Origin: an uncultured Atopobium sp.
Lineage (GTDB): Bacteria; Actinomycetota; Coriobacteriia; Coriobacteriales; Atopobiaceae
NCBI GenBank assembly: GCA_937990665.1
Contig: CALKRF010000073.1
Coordinates: 1-25,470 of the forward strand
Direction of reading: 5' to 3'
Length of the DNA: 25,470 bases
The notes under the pieces were generated by a model. The model was not told the origin of the DNA and searched no databases. It worked only from the letters and a program-made list of their open reading frames with translations. A program made the position numbers and the translations under genes. How positions within the stretch are numbered: the stretch's first letter is position 1; every line of letters begins with the position of its first letter. Positions 1 through 7,497 of the stretch are shown here, in pieces.

Positions 1-3
1 TCT

Positions 4-861
4 ATGGCCGAGAAATTCCTCTTTGGTTCGCCTTTGCAGAAAACGCTTCAATCCATAAATAACATCATGGATGGAGAGCCAGATGCAGACGCTCTAGAAA
101 AGGTGCTTACAGAGCTTGAGTCTCAGGTTTCACCAACCCTTGATATGGGTCTGTATCTGGATGACTCTGATTCTATCTACAGATATTTTGATTCTCTCTC
201 AGAGCGCGTAGCTTATAACCTAGCATTCCCCAATGAGCCAAGAAAACTGGTGCTTATTCCAGACACGTACTATATGTCTTTAGCAAGAATGGCGCGCGCC
301 TACAACCTGCTTGAGCAGCCAGAAAAAGCAGAACGTTATGCACAAGAAGCCCACAGGATTTCTCCTTTGGGAGTTGATGCAACGCTGCTATTGGTAAGAA
401 CATTGGAAGACCAGTCAAAAGTCTTTGAAGCTGCAAAGCTGCTCAAAGACCTTATCGAGCACCTTTTCTCCGCATCAGATGTTGCGCTGGTGTACTATCG
501 CCTAGCCTATATGGAGTGGAAGCTAGGTCGCTCTGATCTTTGTGCAGCTTGCTATCAAATGGCTATGATTATCGGTGGTAGTGTTGCTCAACCTGCAAAA
601 GAAGAGCTTGAAGACCTTCTCAAGGCAGACTCTTCTGTTAAGAAACTTGATACTCCTCAAGAGGTTTTCTCGTTCCTTAAGCAAAATGGTGTTCCTGTCT
701 TTGACCAGAAAGCTGTGTTTAACAAGGCAGTTGCTATTGGCAGCGCATGTGTTAACGATGGCATTTATTGTGTTGGCCAAAACATGCTCAAGAACTGCCT
801 TGAAATTACCTTTGACGATGCAGCTGCCAAGGTAGAGAGTTCACTGAGGACACCCTTCTAG
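4..861 (+). CDS. TPR-like repeat protein
   Basis: Predicted 285-residue soluble protein with no signal peptide or membrane segment. Residues about 85-200 read as consecutive helix-turn-helix repeats of TPR type (for example the stretches around ARAYNLLEQPEKAERYAQEA and LAYMEWKLGRSDLCAACYQM), which normally form a protein-binding scaffold. The flanking N- and C-terminal parts are not recognised. The ATG lies three bases inside the window, so no ribosome binding site can be seen and a start further upstream cannot be excluded. The N-terminus (MAEKFLFGS) looks like a natural beginning. The gene converges on coaE with only 23 bases between the stop codons and no hairpin visible there. No specific function can be given. 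Confidence 0.75.
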   Translation: MAEKFLFGSPLQKTLQSINNIMDGEPDADALEKVLTELESQVSPTLDMGLYLDDSDSIYRYFDSLSERVAYNLAFPNEPRKLVLIPDTYYMSLARMARAYNLLEQPEKAERYAQEAHRISPLGVDATLLLVRTLEDQSKVFEAAKLLKDLIEHLFSASDVALVYYRLAYMEWKLGRSDLCAACYQMAMIIGGSVAQPAKEELEDLLKADSSVKKLDTPQEVFSFLKQNGVPVFDQKAVFNKAVAIGSACVNDGIYCVGQNMLKNCLEITFDDAAAKVESSLRTPF

Positions 862-884
862 AGGCCGCGCACGTAAGCTATAAC

Positions 885-1499
885 TTATTGCTCTGAATGC
901 TGGTTAAACCGAGCGTTTAACCAAAGCTCTACCTGTGCTTTAAGATCATCAAGGCCTTCAGAGTTTACAAACACCGTATCTGCCTGATTACGCAAATACG
1001 TATCGGAAGGCTGATGCGCTATACGCTGCTCAAACTCTTGGCGAGAAGATCCTCGCTGTTCAGCGCGTTCTGCTCTCAGTTCCAAAGGCGCTACAACAAC
1101 GACAACTTCATCAACCAGCTCAAGCAAGTCTTCAACGCGGTCAAGCAGCGGAACCTCTACAAAACAGAACTGAGCATCTGCACTAGGAGCTTCTTTTGTC
1201 AGGAATTGACGCATATATTCCCTGATAAAAGGCATTTCTAGATCTTCTAAGAGCTCAGCTGATTCACTGGTAGCAAAAGCTCTACGGCCAAGCTCTCGCC
1301 TATTAATCTCGTGAGTAACAGGATCTAGCAAATCGTTTCCAAAAGCCTCTGCCACGCGATACGTACATTCGCATCCAGGGCGTAAAAGCTTTCGAGAAAC
1401 CTCATCAAGGTCAAAGCGCAGACCACCTGCCGCTTCAAACATTTTAGAAACAGTTGATTTGCCAGACGCCATTCCGCCGGCGAGAATTACCTTGTACAT
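885..1499 (-). CDS. coaE: Dephospho-CoA kinase
   Basis: Last step of coenzyme A synthesis: ATP-dependent phosphorylation of the 3'-hydroxyl of dephospho-CoA, in the cytosol. The protein of 204 residues has the usual length. It opens with the family P-loop GGMASGKST (about residues 8-16). It carries the DEVSR segment (equivalent of the family DxIxR), the lid-region EVPLLDR motif and the C-terminal QADTVFVNSEGLDDL segment. I chose the ATG at 1499 over an in-frame GTG at 1508 because AGGAG sits 8 bases before the ATG but abuts the GTG. That AGGAG overlaps the stop codon of the upstream ABC ATPase gene, so coaE is very probably the last gene of the ABC operon and translationally linked to it. Confidence 0.93.
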   Translation of the reverse strand: MYKVILAGGMASGKSTVSKMFEAAGGLRFDLDEVSRKLLRPGCECTYRVAEAFGNDLLDPVTHEINRRELGRRAFATSESAELLEDLEMPFIREYMRQFLTKEAPSADAQFCFVEVPLLDRVEDLLELVDEVVVVVAPLELRAERAEQRGSSRQEFEQRIAHQPSDTYLRNQADTVFVNSEGLDDLKAQVELWLNARFNQHSEQ

Positions 1500-1510
1500 G
1501 TAGCTCACTC

Positions 1511-2140
1511 CTATAACTGCAGTGCCGTATAAGAGCCTAGCAGTTTTACTTCTTCAGGAGTGTGAGTTACCCAAATTACAACTTTTGATTCAACGAACGG
1601 TTTGACAAAGGCAATAACCTGCTGCTTAAGCGCTTCATCTAATCCCTTGAGCGGTTCATCAAACAGCAAGATATCTGCATTGGCAAAGAGTGTGCGCAAA
1701 AGTGCAACGCGTCTCTTTTGTCCGCCAGAAAGCTCAGAGACAGGCTTGTTTTCTGTTCCCTCAAGCCCAACTGCACAAAGTGCTTCTGTAATACGCTCTC
1801 GTGCATTTTGCTTTTGCTTCTGTGAGTGCGCTTGTATAGCAAGCATGATATTTGCCCTGACACTCAAGTTTTCCAACAGCCTATCTTCTTGAAACATCAT
1901 GACTGTTTTAGCCTGAGGAGATTTGCTTACTGTGCCTGAGTCAGCCACTTCAAGGCCGCAAAGGATACGAAGAAGTGTTGTTTTACCTGCTCCAGAAGGC
2001 TCTGAGAGTACATATACTCCCCTGTCAAACTTGTAGGAAAAGTCATTAAGCACAACCGTATTGCCAAACGATTTAGTGATGTTTTTTACCTCAAGCAAAT
2101 GCCCAGATGTGTGCGCGTAATTTGTTGTATTCATGTTCAT
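1511..2140 (-). CDS. ABC importer ATP-binding protein, SsuB/TauB-like
   Basis: Cytosolic ATPase (209 residues) of a nitrate/sulfonate/thiamine-precursor type importer, energising the permease encoded just upstream. Visible motifs are a Q-loop (FQEDR, about 83-87), the signature LSGGQ (about 137-141), Walker B ILLFDEP (about 157-163) with D-loop GLD, and the H-loop histidine in THTPEE. The Walker A is EPSGAGKTT (47-55): the first glycine of GxxGxGKT is a glutamate. The codon at 2000-2002 is GAG, one base from a glycine codon. The start is the ATG of an ATGA overlap with the permease stop codon. A longer reading frame to 2236 exists but would run deep into the permease gene. Substrate unknown. 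Confidence 0.88.
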   Translation of the reverse strand: MNMNTTNYAHTSGHLLEVKNITKSFGNTVVLNDFSYKFDRGVYVLSEPSGAGKTTLLRILCGLEVADSGTVSKSPQAKTVMMFQEDRLLENLSVRANIMLAIQAHSQKQKQNARERITEALCAVGLEGTENKPVSELSGGQKRRVALLRTLFANADILLFDEPLKGLDEALKQQVIAFVKPFVESKVVIWVTHTPEEVKLLGSYTALQL

Positions 2141-2946
2141 GAGCAGCTCTTTTCTAACCTTGCAGCTACCCATGAAACTAACCGCATCACGATCTTCTCG
2201 CCAAGTGCGCTCATCACAATAACCACAAGTGTCCACGCAAAAAGAGCTGGTGTATCCAGGTACACCTTAGCGTTGTAGAGATGTTCGCCAATAGAAAATG
2301 TGGGAAGACCAATGACCTCGGCAGCAATTCCTGATTTCCAGCAAAAACCCATAGCAAGTGAGGTTGCCGTCTTAAGCGAGGGCATAAGTTGCGACAAATA
2401 AATTGCCTTAATGCGTTGCCATCCGTGAATCTGGTACACATCAGCCATCTCAATAAGCTGGTGGTCAGTGCTAAGAAGTCCCTCAAGCACCGCAATATAG
2501 ATGATGGGAAGCGCCATCAAAAATGAAATTGAAATTGAGAGGTAGGGCGTACGAACCCAGATTAGTAACAAGATGACAAAGGATGCCACGGGAATTGATT
2601 TGATTGTAGAAATCAGCGGCTCAAAAAGAATCTTGATCAGCTTGTACTTAAAACTCAAAAATGCCAGCACGGAGCCAACGGTAAAAGCAAGCGCTCCACC
2701 AGCAAAAATGCGCAAAAGAGAAAGACCAATAGAAACCCAAAATTCGCGTAGTTGAGCTAGCGAGAAAAGCGTCTGGATGGTCTGAATAGGTGAAGTTAAA
2801 ACAATATCTTGGTTGATAACAACTGCAGCTACCTGCCATACGGCAAGCCAAAACGCCAGAGCTCCTAAACGAACTGCCGAGGCAGCGCCTGTTATGGCAT
2901 TGCCTCGGTCAGAAATACTATCGTTTATGTGCGGATTATGCGCCAA
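2137..2946 (-). CDS. ABC importer permease, SsuC/TauC-like
   Basis: Integral membrane subunit of the same importer, 269 residues with about six hydrophobic segments. The cytoplasmic EAA-type loop that docks the ATPase is visible around EMADVYQIHGWQRIKAIYL, in the C-terminal half, as in the BPD_transp_1 family. The apparent start is a TTG at 2946, inside the last codons of the lipoprotein gene (11-base overlap). GGAG lies 12 bases upstream, so the start is weakly supported, but no better in-frame start precedes the first membrane segment. The 3' end overlaps the ATPase gene by ATGA, showing translational coupling. The C-terminal region carries one copy of the repeated word GGCGAGAAGATC in sense orientation (around 2190). 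Confidence 0.88.
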   Translation of the reverse strand: MAHNPHINDSISDRGNAITGAASAVRLGALAFWLAVWQVAAVVINQDIVLTSPIQTIQTLFSLAQLREFWVSIGLSLLRIFAGGALAFTVGSVLAFLSFKYKLIKILFEPLISTIKSIPVASFVILLLIWVRTPYLSISISFLMALPIIYIAVLEGLLSTDHQLIEMADVYQIHGWQRIKAIYLSQLMPSLKTATSLAMGFCWKSGIAAEVIGLPTFSIGEHLYNAKVYLDTPALFAWTLVVIVMSALGEKIVMRLVSWVAARLEKSCS

Positions 2947-3952
2947 AGTAGAAATCGTCTCCAGGAACCTGTCCGCCTACTGACTGAGGATTTGCTTCAG
3001 CCAGAATAACTAAGTAGCTTGAAAGCGCGCTCTTCATATCTGCGCCATCAATAAACGTAATATTACACTTAGGCAGCGCAACCTTAGCAATAGGCTCTGG
3101 AACAATACCGTATTTGCCCACAAGCGTGGCCGCATCGTCTGGATGGTCAACCGCAAATGCAACAGAGTCTTTGTAGTGAGAAAGCAAAGCAGTCACAGCA
3201 TCTGGAGAATCAGAGATTAGCTTTGAAGAAATAATGGTCACGCCCGCAATCAGCTTGCTCTGAGGATTGACTGCCTCCCACTCAGCGCCAAGGTCAATGG
3301 CAACGCGAATCTGGTTGTTCTTAGTTTGCGCCACCGTTACAAAAGGCTGTGGGAGCAGCGCAATTCCCTCTGGATCTTGCGCAAGAGCAGCAACGCACTC
3401 GGTATGCTCGCTCTTCCACTCTACCTGGACATCTTCACCAAGTGTCATGCCATTTTTGCTGAGCAGGTAAGACAGCGTGTACTCTGGGACAGCGCCTTTA
3501 CCGGAAGCGTAGAGCGTCTTTCCCTTGAGGTCAGCAAGCTTAGAGATGGCGCTACCTGTCTCAACAATGTAGAGAACATTCAGCACGTTGAGGCAAGCTA
3601 CCTTATAGGCGCCCTTAGTCTTATTGAACAGCGTAGCTGCAAGGTTTGCAGGAATAGAAGCAACGTCTACATCGCCCTGAGCAACCTTAGCAACCACCTG
3701 ATCAGGGGCATCCAAAATCTCAAACGAGTAGTTGTTATCGGTAATGTTTTGCGCCTCAACCTCGCTCATGAACTTGACCAAGCCCATAGCAGTAGGTCCT
3801 TTGAGCGTTGCAACTTTTACCGCAACAGGATCAGATTTCTTAGCCTCATCTTTTGTGGCATCCTGAGACTTCTCTTGGTCTGTTCCCTTGCAGCCAAACA
3901 GCGCTGTAGCTGGAATAAGACCTGCAAGCTTAAGGAACGAACGTCTATCCAT
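2936..3952 (-). CDS. ABC importer substrate-binding lipoprotein, NMT1/SsuA-like
   Basis: Extracytoplasmic solute receptor of 338 residues and first gene of the importer operon. The N-terminus has a twin-arginine-like signal (DRRSFLKLAG) ending in a lipobox-like LFGC, with Cys21 as the likely lipidated residue. A charged linker follows, then a type-2 periplasmic-binding fold of the NMT1/THI5 group (for example the segments DVDVASIPANLAATLFNK and DLKGKTLYASG). This family binds sulfonates, nitrate, thiamine pyrimidine precursors and other small molecules; the sequence does not tell me which. AGGAGT sits 5 bases before the ATG. A promoter is expected in the 130 bases upstream, but no clear -35/-10 pair stands out. 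Confidence 0.87.
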   Translation of the reverse strand: MDRRSFLKLAGLIPATALFGCKGTDQEKSQDATKDEAKKSDPVAVKVATLKGPTAMGLVKFMSEVEAQNITDNNYSFEILDAPDQVVAKVAQGDVDVASIPANLAATLFNKTKGAYKVACLNVLNVLYIVETGSAISKLADLKGKTLYASGKGAVPEYTLSYLLSKNGMTLGEDVQVEWKSEHTECVAALAQDPEGIALLPQPFVTVAQTKNNQIRVAIDLGAEWEAVNPQSKLIAGVTIISSKLISDSPDAVTALLSHYKDSVAFAVDHPDDAATLVGKYGIVPEPIAKVALPKCNITFIDGADMKSALSSYLVILAEANPQSVGGQVPGDDFYFGA

Positions 3953-4048
3953 GAATCACTCCTGACTCGAAAAGTTAACTACGGCTACCTTATCACGTCT
4001 ACAGCAAAATTCATACAATATACAGCGCTTTTTGCAAACTCTTTGATA

Positions 4049-4099
4049 CGTCTTAGGAGCAAGACGCACCGATGGCGAGAAGAACTAGTTCTTCTCGCC
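4049..4099 (-). terminator. Possible 3'-end hairpins of the M42 peptidase gene
   Basis: Positions 4074-4099 form a perfect 26-base palindrome (two inverted GGCGAGAAGAAC words meeting at CTAG). The centre contains the TAG stop codon of the M42 gene, so the last four codons are part of the stem. A second small hairpin (CGTCTT, 6-base loop, AAGACG; 4049-4066) follows on the minus strand. Neither is followed by a clear run of T, so intrinsic termination is uncertain. The structure may instead protect the 3' end, or exist because of the repeated word. Confidence 0.5.
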
Positions 4100-5146
4100 G
4101 TATCCAAGGACGTAAGCGCGGCACAGATTCTCGGTACCGATAATTGCATCGATGTGGCAGCGCTCGCGACCGTGAGTGTTGAGACATGCTGGACCAAATG
4201 CGCCACTCTTAAGATCATGGCCCGAGAAATATGCAGCGTTTGCGTCAGTTGAGAAGTGGAAGGCAACCTGCTGATTCCACTTTTCTGGCTCAACAACCTC
4301 CTGCGCGCAGGCAATAAGCTTGTTGGAAACTTCCCAATCGTAAGGCGAGCGAATATCAGAAACAATGATGCCTACGTGGTGTTCATTTGAATTGTAGTCT
4401 GGACCAATGAGGGTAATGTCCAGCGATACGTATTCATCTACCTCAACAGGCAAGAATGCGCCGCCGTGACCAATCTCCTCGTACATGGGGAATGCAAACA
4501 AGGTGTTATAGAGGGGTTTCTCGCCAGACTGTGCAAGCCAACGGAGTGTGTGAAGCTGCGCTGCAACGCAAGCCTTATCGTCGATAAAGCGAGAAACCAT
4601 ATAGCCGTTGTCATACATCTCAAAATGAGGGTCAATAGCAACAACTGCACCCTCGGAGACGCCTAGTGCACGAGCTTCCTCAGCAGAAGAAACATCAGCA
4701 ATCAGCGAGATGGACATGTTGTCCTCGTTGCGCTCCATGGTTCTAGCGTCTTCAAAGACGTGAACGGAGTGGTGGTTGCAGATTACCTGGCCATCAACAA
4801 CGGAACCATCTCTACAGACAACGTGGCAGGTCTCGCCCTCAATGCTGTGGTAGTTGATACCGCCCAGCTGGCGAACGCGCAGCGTACCGTCTGAGTTGAA
4901 GCCACGAACAATCAGGCCAATGGTATCAAGGTGGGCATTAACGCCAACAGTCTTGCCAGTATCCTTGCCTTCTACCAGCACATATGCAGTAGCCTTATTG
5001 TCAATTTGAAGCTCATAACCTGCTTCAGCAACAAGCTCACGAAGCAGCTCGTGAATGCGCTCGTAGTAGCCAACAGGACTATCACACTCAACAAGTTTCT
5101 TTGTAGTGTCAATCAGATACTGTGTATCAGTCTCAAAATGAGTCAT
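4085..5146 (-). CDS. M42 family metallo-aminopeptidase
   Basis: Predicted cytosolic di-metal (zinc or cobalt) aminopeptidase of the M42 family, 353 residues, of the kind that trims peptides and usually assembles as a tetrahedral dodecamer. Metal and catalytic motifs are present: AHLDT (His72, Asp74), FIDDKA (Asp189/190), and MYEEIGHGG with Glu223 and Glu224 as base and ligand. The sequence between them (SIEGETCHVV) is typical of the inserted PDZ-like dimerisation domain. AGGAG lies 6 bases before the ATG and overlaps the pepT stop codon, with only 9 bases between the genes. The two are therefore a co-transcribed, probably coupled pair. Exact peptide specificity (glutamyl, leucyl or other) cannot be read from the sequence. 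Confidence 0.9.
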   Translation of the reverse strand: MTHFETDTQYLIDTTKKLVECDSPVGYYERIHELLRELVAEAGYELQIDNKATAYVLVEGKDTGKTVGVNAHLDTIGLIVRGFNSDGTLRVRQLGGINYHSIEGETCHVVCRDGSVVDGQVICNHHSVHVFEDARTMERNEDNMSISLIADVSSAEEARALGVSEGAVVAIDPHFEMYDNGYMVSRFIDDKACVAAQLHTLRWLAQSGEKPLYNTLFAFPMYEEIGHGGAFLPVEVDEYVSLDITLIGPDYNSNEHHVGIIVSDIRSPYDWEVSNKLIACAQEVVEPEKWNQQVAFHFSTDANAAYFSGHDLKSGAFGPACLNTHGRERCHIDAIIGTENLCRAYVLGYGEKN

Positions 5147-5155
5147 GAAAATCTC

Positions 5156-6406
5156 CTAGTTTTGTGGATGGGTGTAGAGTTCTACCAGGTGCTCCAGCAT
5201 GTCAACCATGCTCTCAAGTTCTGGGACAGGAACAAACTCTCTGACACCGTGAGCATTGTAGTAGCAGGCAGAAAGATTAGCGCATGGGAATCCTCTAAAG
5301 GAAAGTTGGGATCCGTCGGTGCCGCCGCGCATTGGAATGCAGGTCATCTCTACACCGGTCTTCTCGTATGCCGTACGAGCGTTCTCAATTAAGTGCGCAT
5401 ATTCAGGCTTTAAGACAATATCAGCCAAGTTGTGATACTGATCGTGAATCTCAACAGAGAGTACCTCGGAGCCAATCTGCCTGTTTACATACGCTGCAGC
5501 GTCAACCATCAACTGCTTGCGGCGCTCAACCTTTGCCTGGTCGTGGTCACGAATAATGTAATCGGCGCGAGCAGACTCGCAATCACCATTGACGCGCTCC
5601 AGATAGAAGAAGCCGTCATAGCCCTCGGTGAACTCAGGACGCTCCGCAGGTGGAAGCAGCTCGTGGAAGCGCATGATTGCCTCAGATGCATTGATCATCT
5701 GACCTTTTGCGGTACCTGTGTGAACCGAAAGTCCGTGAGCACGCACAAACACCTCAGCGGCATTGAAAGTCTCGTAGCAAAACTCGCCAAAGGGACCACC
5801 GTCAATGGTGTAACCATACGCAGCACCAAAAGCGTCAAGATCCAGAAGAGCGGCGCCGTGGCCAATCTCCTCATCAGGAACAAACGCAAGTGCAATACGT
5901 GGGTGCTTAAGTTCTGGATGCTCTTTGTAGCGAGCAAGCAAGCTGACCAGCATGGCAATGCCAGCTTTGTCATCGCCGCCAAGCAGCGACGTGCCATCAG
6001 TGGTAACCAGCTGCCAACCAACCATGTGCTCAAGCTGAGGATTTGTCTCAGGGCTGATATAGACCTCTCTGCCCTCACGATCAGAACCAACTACTAGCTT
6101 GCCGCCCTCATACGTAACAACCTGAGGATGAACAGGGTTACCCCAAGACTGCCAAGCCGTATCAATGTGGCAGCAGAAACCAAGAGTTGGAAGGTCCTCC
6201 AAACCCTTGCTTGCCGGCCAGTGAGCAACCACGTAGGCGTGCTCATCAACGGTTACATTTTCTGCGCCAAGCTCACGAAGGTCAGCTGCAACAACCTCAG
6301 CCATCTGGTGCTGAGACTCAGTTGAAGGAACGGCATCTGCCGTCAGAGGATTAGACTGAGAAGAAACCTTGCAATACGCAATAAATCTATCTAGAACGTC
6401 ACTCAT
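5156..6406 (-). CDS. pepT: Peptidase T (tripeptide aminopeptidase)
   Basis: Cytosolic M20B metallopeptidase releasing the N-terminal residue from tripeptides; 416 residues, the normal length for PepT. Motifs in order: HIDTA (His80, Asp82), LLGGDDKAG (bridging Asp about 145), PDEEIGHGA (Glu179/180), YTIDGG (Asp202), SVHTGTAKG in the lid domain, RGGTDGSQLSFRG, and YNAHGVREFV near the C-terminus with the last metal histidine. AGGGAG stands 4-5 bases before the ATG. The gene is followed directly by the M42 peptidase gene. It is preceded by a strong terminator, so its promoter must lie inside the 3' end of the upstream amidohydrolase gene, or transcription arrives by read-through. Confidence 0.95.
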   Translation of the reverse strand: MSDVLDRFIAYCKVSSQSNPLTADAVPSTESQHQMAEVVAADLRELGAENVTVDEHAYVVAHWPASKGLEDLPTLGFCCHIDTAWQSWGNPVHPQVVTYEGGKLVVGSDREGREVYISPETNPQLEHMVGWQLVTTDGTSLLGGDDKAGIAMLVSLLARYKEHPELKHPRIALAFVPDEEIGHGAALLDLDAFGAAYGYTIDGGPFGEFCYETFNAAEVFVRAHGLSVHTGTAKGQMINASEAIMRFHELLPPAERPEFTEGYDGFFYLERVNGDCESARADYIIRDHDQAKVERRKQLMVDAAAYVNRQIGSEVLSVEIHDQYHNLADIVLKPEYAHLIENARTAYEKTGVEMTCIPMRGGTDGSQLSFRGFPCANLSACYYNAHGVREFVPVPELESMVDMLEHLVELYTHPQN

Positions 6407-6419
6407 AAAACTCCCTTAC

Positions 6420-6454
6420 AAAAAACTGCGCTAACCAAATAGTTAACGCAGTTT
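6420..6454 (-). terminator. Intrinsic terminator of the C26 hydrolase gene
   Basis: On the minus strand the arms AAACTGCGTTAAC and GTTAGCGCAGTTT (13 positions, one mismatch) enclose the 6-base loop TATTTG, and a run of six T follows. It sits 14 bases after the hydrolase stop codon. The T run ends only a few bases before the pepT ribosome binding site, leaving no space for a separate pepT promoter downstream of it. Confidence 0.85.
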
Positions 6455-6468
6455 AGAGTATCAATGTA

Positions 6469-7263
6469 TTAACGAGAAGACCGTGAGGCTCGTGAAGCTG
6501 TAACAAAGGATTTCCAAAGTTCACAATCAGCTTTGCTGTATTGCCAACCATACTCTGGATGCCACTGCACACCTAGAGCAAACGTCTTGCCCTTGACCTC
6601 GGCTCCTTCAATAATGCCGTCTGAAGCATACGCAACTACATTAAGCTCAGCGGAAACCTTTTTCAGAGCCTCATCGTGATACGAGTTTGCTTGAATATCT
6701 TCAACCTTACCCAGAGCGTTGTACAGCAAAGAATCTTTTTGAACATGAACAGCATGAGCTGGATGGTACAAATTTGCCGAATGAGTCCAGAATGCATGAT
6801 TATCTGTTGGTTCAAGGGTATGCAAATCTTGTACAAGCGTACCGCCCAGCACAACGTTTAAAAGCTGAAGGCCACGGCAAATAGCAAGTAAAGGTTTATC
6901 TGCAGCAAGTACCTGCTTTACCAGCTCAAACTCAAGCGCATCTCGTATAGGACACAAACGATTAAGGTCGCGTGGTTCTTCTCCCCAATTGCGAGGGTCA
7001 ACATCATGACCACCAGTGAGGCAGAAGCCGTCACACATCTCAACAAACTGACCAATAACTTCTGGATCTTCTGTTAAAGGCATCATGATTGGAATGCCAC
7101 CAGCTGCAGAAATAGCGTCAAACTGAATTTGTGCTACAGAAGCAGAATCAGAAAAGTTCTCTTCAGGCATCCAGCGAGGAGTTACACAGATAAGAGGGCG
7201 CTTAGAAGCAGGAAGCTTTGGAACATCACTAAATGCATCTTTGACAATATCTGGAATAACCAC
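6469..7263 (-). CDS. Peptidase C26 / gamma-glutamyl-GABA hydrolase-like class I amidotransferase
   Basis: Cytosolic hydrolase of 264 residues in the PuuD-like class I glutamine amidotransferase group, which cleaves gamma-glutamyl amide bonds. The catalytic triad is visible: Cys129 in AICRGLQ, and His235 and Glu237 in GVQWHPE. The substrate-binding GGHDVDP (84-90) is typical of this group. No polyamine or GABA genes are nearby, so the physiological substrate is open; next to peptidase genes a role on gamma-glutamyl peptides is reasonable. The start is a GTG, preceded by AGAGGA at a short spacing of 4 bases. The C-terminus (RASRSSR) is encoded by one of the repeated CGAGAAGA words read on the opposite strand. 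It is divergent from the peptide-binding protein gene at 7498. Confidence 0.88.
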   Translation of the reverse strand: MVIPDIVKDAFSDVPKLPASKRPLICVTPRWMPEENFSDSASVAQIQFDAISAAGGIPIMMPLTEDPEVIGQFVEMCDGFCLTGGHDVDPRNWGEEPRDLNRLCPIRDALEFELVKQVLAADKPLLAICRGLQLLNVVLGGTLVQDLHTLEPTDNHAFWTHSANLYHPAHAVHVQKDSLLYNALGKVEDIQANSYHDEALKKVSAELNVVAYASDGIIEGAEVKGKTFALGVQWHPEYGWQYSKADCELWKSFVTASRASRSSR

Positions 7264-7497
7264 AAAATCCTCTTAACACTCTGCTCTTTGACCTACATTA
7301 CACAAAGGTTGGCCCTTTTTGAGTCTTTGACTTTATCGCTTTTGCGTTTTTCATGCCACCCTGACAACTCTTCCTCCACAATGTTTTTTCACTCATGAAA
7401 CATTTTTCTGTATTGCGTACAATTAATTTGGGTATTAAGAAGCCAGTTCTTTACATTTAAGGCTTCATATTTTGAAGATGTAAACGGAAGGCGCCCT
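7264..7497. promoter_or_regulatory. Divergent promoter region
   Basis: 234 bases between the C26 hydrolase gene (minus) and the peptide-binding protein gene (plus), rich in A and T, with no gene. The clearest element is 7412-7430, ATTGCGTACAATTAATTTG, which includes the dyad ATTG-CGTA-CAAT and a TACAAT that could be a -10 box 75 bases before the ATG. Almost the same element stands before the peroxidase gene at 23621. A weak hairpin (ATGTTT, 11 bases, AAACAT) followed by five T lies just before it, at about 7381-7408. No convincing promoter was found for the minus-strand gene. Confidence 0.4.

Noticed and set aside
3326..4252. 308-codon open frame on the + strand across the lipoprotein gene
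   Set aside because: It crosses two well-supported minus-strand genes and the gap between them, and shows no domain.
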